Part shown: positions 1-7,447 of the stretch, piece by piece | How the letters are laid out: the number at the start of each line of letters is the position of its first letter | How positions within the stretch are numbered: the first letter of the stretch is position 1 | Assembly (NCBI GenBank): GCA_041476545.1 | Contig: JBGOTP010000117.1 | Coordinates: 1 to 13,465, forward strand | Source of the DNA: JBGOTP01 sp041476545 | GTDB taxonomy: Bacteria > Acidobacteriota > Vicinamibacteria > Vicinamibacterales > CAVVIG01 | DNA length: 13,465 nucleotides | Direction: 5' to 3' | Notes under the pieces: model-generated | What the model was told of the DNA's origin: nothing | Database searches by the model: none | What the model saw: only the letters and a program-made list of their open reading frames with translations | Translations under genes and position numbers: made by a program

Positions 1-1
1 A

Positions 2-2953
2 ATCGAGCTCCCGGTGACGCTGCAGATCGGCCAGCTCACCGACACGGTCACGGTCTCGCTCGACGCGCCGCTGCTGCACACCGCCAACGCCGAAATCGCC
101 GAGGTGATCGACAACCGTCAGGTTCAGCAGTTGCCGCTCAATGGCCGCCAGTTCATTCAACTGGCGCAGCTGACCGACGGCGTGGCGATTCCGCCGGGCG
201 GGACGCGCGGCGCCGCGCTCGGGCAGGCGGGTTCGCTGCCGAACGTCTACGGCCAGCGCGGCGGCCACAACATCTACCTGATCGATGGCGTGAAGGTGAC
301 CGACGAGTATTTCAACAACCTTGTCGTCAGCCCCTCGATCGATTCGATCCAGGAGTTCAAGATTCAAAAAACGATGTACCCCGCCGAATTCGGCGGCAAG
401 GCGTCGGCGCTGATCAACGTCGTCACGAAATCGGGGAGCAACCAATTCCATGGCAGCGCGCTCGCGTTTCTGCGCAACGACCGCCTGGATGCGAGGAACT
501 ACTTCGACGATCCGGCCAGACCCGCACCGCCACTGCGCCAGAACCAGTTCGGCCTGAACACCGGGGGTCCGCTCTGGCGGGACAAGACGTTCTTCTTCGC
601 CAGCTACGAAGGCCAGCGCTTCCGCAAGTCGCTCACACAAACGTTCTCCGTACCATCGCCCGGCGTGCGGCAAGGCGACTTCTCGGGCCTCACACCGATC
701 TGCGATCCGACGACGCGCACGGCGGCCGGCGTCTGCACGCCGTTCTCCAGCAACAGGATTCCCGCAAACCGCCTGGACCCGATCGCAGTCGCGTTGCTGA
801 CCAAGGTGCCGCATCCGACGACCAGCGGCTCCGTTCAGAATCTGCTCGGGGTTGATCCGGAAATCAACCGGATGGATCAGTTCACCGCCCGCGTGGACCA
901 TCGCGCATCGGCGAACGACACGATGTACGGGCGGTTCACGGCCTACTCCGTCAACGACACCCAGCCGTTCGGCACGAGCCAGCTCAATGAGTCCCTCGTC
1001 CCGGGTTTTGGCCGTGTCGTGACGACGCGCGCGCAGAATCTCGCGCTCGGCCACACCCACAGCTTCGGGACGTCGTTTCTCAACGAGACGAGGTTCGGAT
1101 ATCTGAACGTCGGCGGCGGACAGGCCAGTCAGAATCAGGGCGTGGACTTCGCGTCGCCCGCGGGATTGCTGGGCACCACGCAGGATCGGCGCGACATGGG
1201 CTACCCGCAAGTCTCGTTCGGCGGTCTGTACGCCGCGATCGGCGATCCAACCACGTTCGTCTCGCGCCACGACCGCAGCGTCGAGCTTTATGACAACGTG
1301 CTCGCGGAGCGCGGCGATCATCATTTCAAGTTCGGCGCGTATCTCTTCCACTTGAACTTCAACCCCGTGAATCCCCAGGCGGCTCGCGGCGCGTTCACCT
1401 ACACCGGGCAATGGACGGGTGACGCATTCGCCGACTTCCTCCTCGGGTACCCGGCCTCCGCCCAGGTGGGCATCGGACGCGCCGACGAGCAGGGACGAGC
1501 GACGTGGCTGCATCTGTACGGGCAGGACGACTGGAAGGCGTCTTCCAATCTGACGATTAATTACGGGCTGCGCTACGAGATCAACGGCCAGATGCACGAC
1601 GCGGGTAACCGCCTGTCGGCGATTGACCTGTCGGTCCCCGGCGGCCGCTTCGTGATCGCGAGCGATCGCAGCGGACAGATCTCTTCAACGGCGCAGCCGT
1701 TGCTCTCCCAGATGCCGATTCCGTACGTGACGTCGCATGAGGCGGGCTGGACGGCGGCCCTCCTCCGGCCCAGTTATCTTCGGTTCGCGCCCCGCGTCGG
1801 ACTGGCGTGGGTCCTCCCCACACAGCAGGACACGGTGATCACCGCGGGGTTCGGTATCTTCCTGAACCAGTGGGCGTACAGCGTGCAGCAGGCGCTGGCG
1901 CAGACGCTGCCCTTCTTTTTCTCCAAGACCGTCAATGCCGCCGCGGATGCGGTTCAACCCGCGTATCAAACCAGCAACATGCTGCTGGCCTCCGCCAACG
2001 GCACCATCGGCGGCAACACGATGAACCACGACTACCGGACGGAATACGCGAAGAACTGGATTGTTGGGATCCAACGACAAGTAACGCGGACGACAATGGT
2101 CGAGATCTCGTACCTTCGATCGAGCGTCGTCGGCGCCGACAGTTCGACGGTCCTCAACGTGCCGGAACCCGGCCCCGGCCCGATTGCGCCACGCCGGCCG
2201 GTTCCAGCGTTGAGCGGCATCACGGCGATTCGCTGGGACGGCTACTCACTTTACGACTCGCTGACGTTCAAGGCAACGCAGCGGCTCGCGCGCGGCCTCT
2301 CCTTCTCGGCCAACTACACACTGTCGAAATCGATCGACGACGCGTCGGATCCGGGCGCGACGGTGTCGGAGACGAACGTGCCGCAGAACGTTCGGAATAT
2401 GGCTGCCGAGCGGGCGATCTCCAGCTTCGACCACAGGCACCGGTTCGTCGGTAATTTCACGTATGCGCCGCCCGGCTGGGGCGGCTCGAGTCGCGCGCTA
2501 CGAGGACTCAGCTCCGACTGGCAGGTCAGCGGCATCGTCACGCTCCAGTCCGGGGCACCTTTCACGGTGAACCTGGGAACGGACCGCGCGAATATCGGCT
2601 CAGGGCCGGCGCAACGACCCGACGTCTCGTGCGATCCGAACGTGGGCGGTGCGCGCACTCCGCAACAGTGGTTCGACACCGGCTGCTTCTCGCTGCCGGC
2701 ACCGTTCACCTTCGGCAATTCGGGGCGCAACACGGTCCTGGCCCCCGGCTATGCAGACGTCGATATGACGCTGCAAAAGACCGCCGCGCTGCGGCACGGC
2801 ATCCGCCTGCAATTCCGGTGGGATGTCTTCAACGTCCTCAACCGCGCCAATTTCGACCTCCCGAACCGCACGGCGTTCACGCCGAACTTCGGCCGCATCT
2901 TCAGTGCCCAACCTGCGCGTCAGATGCAACTGGGGCTCAAACTACTCTTCTAG
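2..2953 (+). CDS. Oar-like TonB-dependent outer-membrane receptor, 5'-truncated by window edge
   Basis: The frame is open from base 2. The GTG at 14 is an internal valine codon (the frame begins I-E-L-P-V-T-L-Q), so the true start, signal peptide and most of an N-terminal carboxypeptidase-regulatory-like domain lie outside the window. About 980 residues are visible. The plug region carries QQLPLNGRQF, YLIDGVKVTDEYF, EFGGKASALINVVTKSGSN and FHGSALAFLRN, the signature order of Oar/carboxypeptidase-regulatory TonB-dependent receptors. A long beta-barrel follows and ends MQLGLKLLF, with the C-terminal phenylalanine usual for outer-membrane barrels. Such receptors import large or scarce substrates across the outer membrane using TonB/ExbBD energy; the substrate cannot be told from sequence. 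The next gene on the same strand starts 152 bases downstream. The family call is strong; any functional link to the haem-like locus further right is not shown. Confidence 0.93.
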   Translation: MELPVTLQIGQLTDTVTVSLDAPLLHTANAEIAEVIDNRQVQQLPLNGRQFIQLAQLTDGVAIPPGGTRGAALGQAGSLPNVYGQRGGHNIYLIDGVKVTDEYFNNLVVSPSIDSIQEFKIQKTMYPAEFGGKASALINVVTKSGSNQFHGSALAFLRNDRLDARNYFDDPARPAPPLRQNQFGLNTGGPLWRDKTFFFASYEGQRFRKSLTQTFSVPSPGVRQGDFSGLTPICDPTTRTAAGVCTPFSSNRIPANRLDPIAVALLTKVPHPTTSGSVQNLLGVDPEINRMDQFTARVDHRASANDTMYGRFTAYSVNDTQPFGTSQLNESLVPGFGRVVTTRAQNLALGHTHSFGTSFLNETRFGYLNVGGGQASQNQGVDFASPAGLLGTTQDRRDMGYPQVSFGGLYAAIGDPTTFVSRHDRSVELYDNVLAERGDHHFKFGAYLFHLNFNPVNPQAARGAFTYTGQWTGDAFADFLLGYPASAQVGIGRADEQGRATWLHLYGQDDWKASSNLTINYGLRYEINGQMHDAGNRLSAIDLSVPGGRFVIASDRSGQISSTAQPLLSQMPIPYVTSHEAGWTAALLRPSYLRFAPRVGLAWVLPTQQDTVITAGFGIFLNQWAYSVQQALAQTLPFFFSKTVNAAADAVQPAYQTSNMLLASANGTIGGNTMNHDYRTEYAKNWIVGIQRQVTRTTMVEISYLRSSVVGADSSTVLNVPEPGPGPIAPRRPVPALSGITAIRWDGYSLYDSLTFKATQRLARGLSFSANYTLSKSIDDASDPGATVSETNVPQNVRNMAAERAISSFDHRHRFVGNFTYAPPGWGGSSRALRGLSSDWQVSGIVTLQSGAPFTVNLGTDRANIGSGPAQRPDVSCDPNVGGARTPQQWFDTGCFSLPAPFTFGNSGRNTVLAPGYADVDMTLQKTAALRHGIRLQFRWDVFNVLNRANFDLPNRTAFTPNFGRIFSAQPARQMQLGLKLLF

Positions 2954-3105
2954 GTCGGTCGCCGTCCGGTGTCGACCCTCGAAGTTTTTCCCAGTTACTG
3001 CGAATTACTCCTCGCCACGGCACGAGGTCTCGGCGCGTACCTTTGTCCTTGCCAGCCTCTTTGCAGCGAAAAGAGAGCGGCGCAGTTTCTGCACATGCGC
3101 GCCCG

Positions 3106-3621
3106 ATGAGTTTTCTACTGTGGCTAGAGGACGCTTTTAAATGGGTTCAGGAAGCGGATTCGATATTCGCGTATCCGATGATCCTCACGTTTCACACATT
3201 CGGTATGGCCTTCCTCGTGGGCACGAGCGTGGCGATCGATCTCAGCATTCTGGGCGTTGCGCGAGGTCTGCCCCTGCCGCCGATGGAGAAGTTCTATCCG
3301 GTGATGATCGTCGCTTTCTGGATCAACGTCGTTTCAGGAGCGTTGCTCTTCGCCCCTGAAGCAACCAGATGGACGTTCAACCCGGACTTCCTGCTGAAAA
3401 TGGCCCTGGTGTTCCTGGGCGTACTCATTATTCGGCTCATCCGAACCACCGTGTTTCGCAGCGCGGCCGGCCCCGATTCAGCGAGCGTCTCGATGAGGGG
3501 GAAAGTCCTGGCGGCGACGTCGATTGCCGTGTGGCTCGCGGCAATCACCGCGGGACGCCTGACGGCCTATGTCGACAGCTGGAGCAAGTTCACGAGCCTC
3601 TTTGTGGTGACGGGGAACTGA
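3106..3621 (+). CDS. Four-helix integral membrane protein, first of a tandem paralogous pair (DUF6644-like, uncertain)
   Basis: A 171-residue protein with about four hydrophobic segments (roughly residues 22-42, 62-83, 96-114 and 134-152). The ATG at 3106 was chosen because it gives the same N-terminal length as the downstream paralogue; no good Shine-Dalgarno sequence precedes it. It shares with that paralogue the pattern H-x-x-G-M-A-x-L-V-G, then D-L, L-G-V-A-x-G-L-P and a late G-R. The conserved histidine is H30 in the first helix and the arginine is R151. An intramembrane histidine could bind haem or a metal, but this is speculation. The stop codon abuts the next ATG, so the pair is almost certainly co-translated. 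I believe it resembles the DUF6644 group from memory of its H-x-x-G-x-A-L-L-V-G / D-L-R-L-L-G pattern. Function is unknown. Confidence 0.85.
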   Translation: MSFLLWLEDAFKWVQEADSIFAYPMILTFHTFGMAFLVGTSVAIDLSILGVARGLPLPPMEKFYPVMIVAFWINVVSGALLFAPEATRWTFNPDFLLKMALVFLGVLIIRLIRTTVFRSAAGPDSASVSMRGKVLAATSIAVWLAAITAGRLTAYVDSWSKFTSLFVVTGN

Positions 3622-4125
3622 ATGGACACCTTCTTATTTCATTTCAAGACTGCGTACGCGTTCTGGCTTGTGGATCACTTTCACTGGATGTGGCCCATGT
3701 TAGAGACGCTCCATTTCATCGGGATGGCCCTCCTGGTGGGCATCGTCAGCATCCTCGACCTGCGCATGCTGGGGGTGGCAAAGGGCCTGCCGATTGCCCC
3801 CTTGCAGCGGCTCGTGCCGTGGGCGGTGTTCGGATTCGTGATCAATCTCCTCACCGGCCTTATTTTTGTGAGTTCAGCCCCAGGGAACTACAACACCAGC
3901 ATCGCGTTTCGCCTCAAGGTGCTCTTCATCCTGCTTGCCGGCCTTAACGTGCTCGCGTTTTACGTCACCGGCATCTCTCGCGCGGTCGACGCGCTGGGAC
4001 CCGGCGCCGACGCGCCGCGATCAGCCAAGGTCGTCGCGGGGATCTCGTTGTTTCTCTGGGTCGGGGTGATGTTCTGGGGCCGCATGCTGCCCTTCCTGTG
4101 GACGCAGGGCGCCAACGCGGAATGA
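3622..4125 (+). CDS. Four-helix integral membrane protein, second of a tandem paralogous pair (DUF6644-like, uncertain)
   Basis: A 167-residue membrane protein whose ATG directly follows the upstream TGA with no spacer. A G-rich stretch (GGGGA, about 3613-3617) just before the start can serve as ribosome binding site inside the upstream gene. Hydrophobic segments lie at about residues 24-44, 67-85, 97-116 and 137-157. It matches its neighbour along its whole length: HFIGMALLVG, DLRMLGVAKGLP, a proline before helix 2, F-x-I-N-x-x-x-G, and a late G-R in FWGRMLPF. Aligned residues include H31 and R154. The N-terminus is additionally rich in histidine and tryptophan (DHFHWMW), unlike the paralogue. 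The pair most likely arose by duplication and may form a heterodimer. It is convergent with the TonB-dependent receptor at 4208-6706. No function is known to me. Confidence 0.87.
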   Translation: MDTFLFHFKTAYAFWLVDHFHWMWPMLETLHFIGMALLVGIVSILDLRMLGVAKGLPIAPLQRLVPWAVFGFVINLLTGLIFVSSAPGNYNTSIAFRLKVLFILLAGLNVLAFYVTGISRAVDALGPGADAPRSAKVVAGISLFLWVGVMFWGRMLPFLWTQGANAE

Positions 4126-4151
4126 GCGGAATTTCGGCTGCTGTTCTGATG

Positions 4152-4167
4152 AACCGGCCTGCCGGTT
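4152..4167. terminator. Hairpin between convergent genes, possible bidirectional terminator
   Basis: AACCGGC at 4152-4158 and GCCGGTT at 4161-4167 are perfect reverse complements; allowing a four-base loop leaves a six-pair GC-rich stem. It sits between the convergent stops at 4125 and 4208, where a shared terminator is expected. There is no T-run on either side, so it is not a canonical intrinsic terminator. Confidence 0.25.
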
Positions 4168-4207
4168 GAAAGGTATTCGCCCGAGACACTGGCACGAGAA
4201 CTCGCAC

Positions 4208-6706
4208 CTACAATCTGATCTTGATCCCTCCGAACACCATCCGCCCGGGAGAGCGATAGAAGGTGAACCATCGCCGATTCAGGAGGTTCTCGCTCGTCAC
4301 ATACGCCTGCACGTGGCTCGTGACGTTATAGCCGGTGCTCGCATCCATCGTGAAGAACGGGCTGTAGCTCCCCGGCACGCCCTTCACGACATCCGTGTTC
4401 GCGTCCGTGCTGTAGACGATGCCGTTGTAGTGACCGCCGACCGATCCCAGCCACTTGCCACGGATCCCGAGCAGTTGACCGGATGCCATGTTCTTCGGGA
4501 TGCCCGTGACCTGCTTGCCGACGATGGCTGGATTGCCAGGGTTGCCCGTGATGGTCGCCTGCGTGCGCGTGTAGGTCGCGCGGAACTGGAGGCCGGGAAC
4601 GATCTGCTGGCGCACGACCGACTCGAACCCGCGCGTCCGACCGGCGCCGGCGTTCATGTTGATCCGGTAGTTACCTGTCGGATCCACCGTGAGGTCCGTC
4701 TGGCGATAGATCAGATCCTTGACGTGATCTTCGTAGTACGCGACGTCGAAGCTCGTCCACTCGCCGAAACGCTTGCGCACACCGGTCTCCCAGCTGCGCA
4801 CCGTTTCCGGCTCCAGCGCCGGGTTCGCGGCAAAGATCGTCGTGCCGCCGCTGACCGAGGTCGCGTACAGGTCGAACACGTTCGGGTTGCGGAATGAGGT
4901 GCCTGCGCTCAGCCGCACGTTCCACTCCGCGGGAAGGGTGTAGCCCAACGCCGCCTTGCCACTGAGCTGGCCATGCGTCCGGTCGGCGTACGGCGTGCGT
5001 GGAGACAGTGCGTTGAACGTGTCGCTCACGCCGTCGTGTCCTTTCCAGTAGTCGTAGCGTCCGCCAAACACGATCGTCAGGCGCGGCGACACCGCAATCT
5101 GATCCTGGACGTACACGCTTTCGTTGTCGCCCTTGCCCGCCGTGAAGTACGTCTGATTCAGCTTCGACTCGCGCACGGTCCAGTCGCTCAGCGCGAACGT
5201 GGTATTGGACGCAACCTCGTGGCGCGTCTCGGCGCCGGCCGTGATGGAGTTGTTCGCGACCGCCTGTGTGTACTGGGCGTTCACGTGCGTGGTGTGTCGC
5301 GGACCCCCGGTAATCGCGCCTGGTCCTGACGTCAGCGTGTCGCCGGCACCGAGCGCCCGGAACTCGTTGAGCGGGATGTCGTAGTAGCTCGCGTCGACGC
5401 GAAGCGTGGAGCTCGCGCGGAACGCGTGCTGGAAGGTTCCGCTGTAGAAGTTCGAGTGCTGCTCGCCGGGCCCCTGCAGGAAGTTGTTCGGCGTAACTGC
5501 CAGCCGGCGCGGTGTCCCGTTATCGTCGAAGACCACGGCGCCGCTGTCGATTGTGTTCCCGCTCGCGTCTCGCAAGTAGCTCTTGTACCCGGTAAAGCCA
5601 TAGCGATAATCCATCCGGAGATACTGGAACGACACGATTGACGCCTGGCCCACCGTGTACTCACCCTTGGCCCGAATCGTGTGCTGATTCAACCAATTCC
5701 GGCCACCCTCGCCGATGATCGCCACGCGGGCGCCGGCGCTCGATTGCGTGAGGATCGGTCCGGTGACCGGCGTACCGGTCCCGGTGCCGGGCGTCGACGT
5801 GAACATCCGGGCGCTGTAGCCATCGTTCTCGAACCGCTCGAAGCCGACGGTCACGCCAAGCCGGCTCATGAAGCGATCGCCGAACCGTCCCGAGACGTGC
5901 GTCGTCCCGTAGCTGCCGGCTTCCACCGTGGCATTGAGCTGCCGGCGCTCGACGGGCTTGGTCCGGATACTGATCACCCCGCCGAGCGCGTTGCCCCCGT
6001 AGAGCGATGAGAACGGGCCGCGCGCGACTTCAATGCTGTCGACCTCGTCGATGGGCAGCCCCGTCCAGTTCACGCTGTTCGAATAGGCGTCGTTAATCGG
6101 CTGCCCGTCCAGGAGCACAAGCGTTCTCGAGCTGTTATTGAAGCCGCGGACCGAGACCTGTGAGTCGACGGCAGACATCCCCTGGAACCGCAGGACGTAG
6201 ACCCCTTCGGTCAGCGTGAGCTGCTGATCGACGTTGCGCAGCGGCCGCGCCTCTATCTCCTTCGACGTGATGATGCTCGTCGAGATCGGCGCCTTGTCGG
6301 CCTCCGCGGCCGAGCGCGTTGCCGTGACGACGACGGTGCTGCGTGGGTGGAACGGATCGGCCGCGTCACTCGGCGCCCCGCCCTCGATCGCCAGCGCAAC
6401 GCTGACCTCCTGCGGCTCGCCCGCTAACGCAACATCCCGGCTTGCCACTTCCTTGCCGCCCCAGGTGAACGACAACCGGTACGAGCCGGCACTCAATCCG
6501 TCGAAGCGGTATTCCCCGTCTCTATTGGTTACCGTCTCCTTCGAGAGGCTCGCCGGCCCTGTGAGGGCAACGGCCACGCCGGAGACCTGACCGCGCTGAT
6601 CGCCGACTTTGCCGTAAATGGCGAGCTGTTGCGCGAGGGCATCAGTCGCGCCGAGGTAGAGACCGCACACGAGCAGCGCCGCCGTCGCCCCGAATCGAAG
6701 TCGCAT
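4208..6706 (-). CDS. TonB-dependent receptor with N-terminal carboxypeptidase-regulatory-like domain (HmuR/BtuB-like role inferred)
   Basis: An 832-residue outer-membrane receptor. The start is ATG at 6706, because AAGGAG precedes it by five bases and the following residues form a signal peptide cleaved after ALA (about residue 25); the longer frame from 6754 would bury that signal. A carboxypeptidase-regulatory-like beta domain spans about 27-105, a TonB-box-like STVVVTATR is at 123-131, and the plug is at about 137-250 with VSVRGFNN, VLLDGQPIND and VEVARGPFSSLYGGNALGGV-type motifs. The barrel contains SFRNP (about 603) and NPALEPE (about 627), the counterparts of FRAP and NPNL in haem receptors, and ends GGIKIRL. 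It is divergent from the CobN-like operon and shares its control region, so it is probably that system's receptor. No histidine lies between FRNP and NPAL, so classical haem binding is not supported. Cobalamin, another metallated tetrapyrrole or a metal chelate are alternatives. Confidence 0.93.
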   Translation of the reverse strand: MRLRFGATAALLVCGLYLGATDALAQQLAIYGKVGDQRGQVSGVAVALTGPASLSKETVTNRDGEYRFDGLSAGSYRLSFTWGGKEVASRDVALAGEPQEVSVALAIEGGAPSDAADPFHPRSTVVVTATRSAAEADKAPISTSIITSKEIEARPLRNVDQQLTLTEGVYVLRFQGMSAVDSQVSVRGFNNSSRTLVLLDGQPINDAYSNSVNWTGLPIDEVDSIEVARGPFSSLYGGNALGGVISIRTKPVERRQLNATVEAGSYGTTHVSGRFGDRFMSRLGVTVGFERFENDGYSARMFTSTPGTGTGTPVTGPILTQSSAGARVAIIGEGGRNWLNQHTIRAKGEYTVGQASIVSFQYLRMDYRYGFTGYKSYLRDASGNTIDSGAVVFDDNGTPRRLAVTPNNFLQGPGEQHSNFYSGTFQHAFRASSTLRVDASYYDIPLNEFRALGAGDTLTSGPGAITGGPRHTTHVNAQYTQAVANNSITAGAETRHEVASNTTFALSDWTVRESKLNQTYFTAGKGDNESVYVQDQIAVSPRLTIVFGGRYDYWKGHDGVSDTFNALSPRTPYADRTHGQLSGKAALGYTLPAEWNVRLSAGTSFRNPNVFDLYATSVSGGTTIFAANPALEPETVRSWETGVRKRFGEWTSFDVAYYEDHVKDLIYRQTDLTVDPTGNYRINMNAGAGRTRGFESVVRQQIVPGLQFRATYTRTQATITGNPGNPAIVGKQVTGIPKNMASGQLLGIRGKWLGSVGGHYNGIVYSTDANTDVVKGVPGSYSPFFTMDASTGYNVTSHVQAYVTSENLLNRRWFTFYRSPGRMVFGGIKIRL

Positions 6707-6711
6707 GGACG

Positions 6712-6717
6712 CTCCTT
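6712..6717 (-). promoter_or_regulatory. Shine-Dalgarno AAGGAG fixing the receptor start
   Basis: The complement reads AAGGAG, five bases before the ATG at 6706. It supports that start over the in-frame ATG at 6754, which has no comparable site and would add 16 residues ahead of the signal peptide. Confidence 0.8.
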
Positions 6718-6758
6718 GGAAAGTGAACGAGCGTACGCGAAACGCCGCGGGCAAGGCA

Positions 6759-6820
6759 TCTTAAGAGTTCCTGAACTTTTCTCAGATTTGATCTGACGGG
6801 AAATTCAGAAACTCTTCAGA
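6759..6820. promoter_or_regulatory. Large dyad with half-sites about 11 bp apart in the divergent control region (putative operator)
   Basis: Arms 6759-6778 and 6801-6820 are inverted repeats matching at 17 of 20 positions, centred at 6789.5. Each arm holds two copies of a TCTGAA-like element 11 bases apart: on the left TCTTAA at 6759 and CCTGAA at 6770; on the right, read on the minus strand, TCTGAA from 6820 and TCTGAA from 6809. A perfect inner inverted repeat, TCAGAT-TTG-ATCTGA, occupies 6782-6796 and is nearly concentric. Tandem six-base elements repeating every 11 bp are the usual binding pattern of OmpR/PhoB-family response regulators (PmrA, PhoB). Two such tandem sites facing outward would suit joint control of the divergent receptor and operon. 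No regulator gene lies in the window. A stem-loop in transcripts is an alternative reading. Confidence 0.6.
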
Positions 6821-6862
6821 CGCAGGGCTCGTCCATGTTCGCTAGGATTGACTGCTTATCCC

Positions 6863-7447
6863 GTGACGCTGAATCTCTTCTTCCATGCGCTGTGGATGCT
6901 CTCGGCCCTCGGCACGGCCGTCTGCGCCGCGGAAATGCGCCGGGCGCGCGATCTCTGGATCTTCGCCGGCGTCTTCTCTGCCGCGTTGTGGTGGTTTGGC
7001 GCGCAGCGGCCGCCCGACCCGGCGTGTATCGGGTTCGTTGCCGCTCTCGGCGCCGCCCATCGCCTCGCGTGGCCACAGAAGACGATCCTCGTCGCGTGTG
7101 TGGGAGGGCTGCTGGCCGGCGTGTGCGCATCGTTGATCAGGCTCGAAGGGGTGCCGCTCGGACCCGCGGCGGCGCCCGTGGCCGCCTTGGCCGGCCTGAG
7201 TGGATATCTGGCGATGACGCGCGCGGTGTTCGCTCCCGCGCCGCTGCGCGAGGAAGCGGCGATCGCGCTGCTGCTGATCGCGCTCGTCGTCGCCGTGGCG
7301 CCCGGCGTCGTCACGGGCTGGAGCGCCGCGCAGGCGTTGAATCTGCCGGATCGAAATGCCTCTGCACCCATGGTCCCGTCGTGGGTGATGGCGATTGGCG
7401 GCGGGGCGATGTTCCTGGGTGGTGCACATGGGCTATGGCGTCGATGA
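6863..7447 (+). CDS. Polytopic inner-membrane protein, HmuT-like by position
   Basis: About 194 residues and very hydrophobic, with roughly six or seven membrane segments, beginning L-N-L-F-F-H-A-L-W-M-L and ending in a helix before GLWRR. The start is uncertain. GTG at 6863 is used here; TTG at 6848 is in frame but its only purine-rich element (AGGA) abuts it; ATG at 6896 would cut into the first helix. I recognise no catalytic motif. Its stop overlaps the start of the ExbB-like gene in an ATGA arrangement (7444-7447), which points to translational coupling. In the Bacteroidetes hmu locus an uncharacterised membrane protein, HmuT, accompanies the CobN-like, ExbB-like and DUF2149 proteins, so I infer the same role here: a membrane component of the complex or an export/import channel. 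The similarity is by context and length only. Confidence 0.8.
   Translation: MTLNLFFHALWMLSALGTAVCAAEMRRARDLWIFAGVFSAALWWFGAQRPPDPACIGFVAALGAAHRLAWPQKTILVACVGGLLAGVCASLIRLEGVPLGPAAAPVAALAGLSGYLAMTRAVFAPAPLREEAAIALLLIALVVAVAPGVVTGWSAAQALNLPDRNASAPMVPSWVMAIGGGAMFLGGAHGLWRR

Noticed and set aside
2953..2989. Possible intrinsic terminator after the Oar-like receptor (GGTCG...CGACC, later TTTTT)
   Set aside because: The stem is only five pairs around a 15-base loop, and the T-run begins seven bases beyond the stem; too weak to call.
2629..3105. Extended N-terminus of the first four-helix protein from 2629
   Set aside because: This part lies in another frame of the Oar-like receptor gene and is arginine/proline-rich; the ATG at 3106 matches the paralogue's length.
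6759..6820. Fur box or B12/cobalamin riboswitch in the divergent region
   Set aside because: There is no GATAAT-type Fur repeat. The leader on either side is too short for a cobalamin riboswitch and shows no B12-box-like sequence.
6835..7434. Long forward frame from ATG 6835 running in frame into the ExbB-like gene
   Set aside because: Its translation up to 7434 is arginine-rich with no membrane or domain pattern, while the overlapping frame encodes a coherent polytopic membrane protein. High GC leaves the third frame open by chance.
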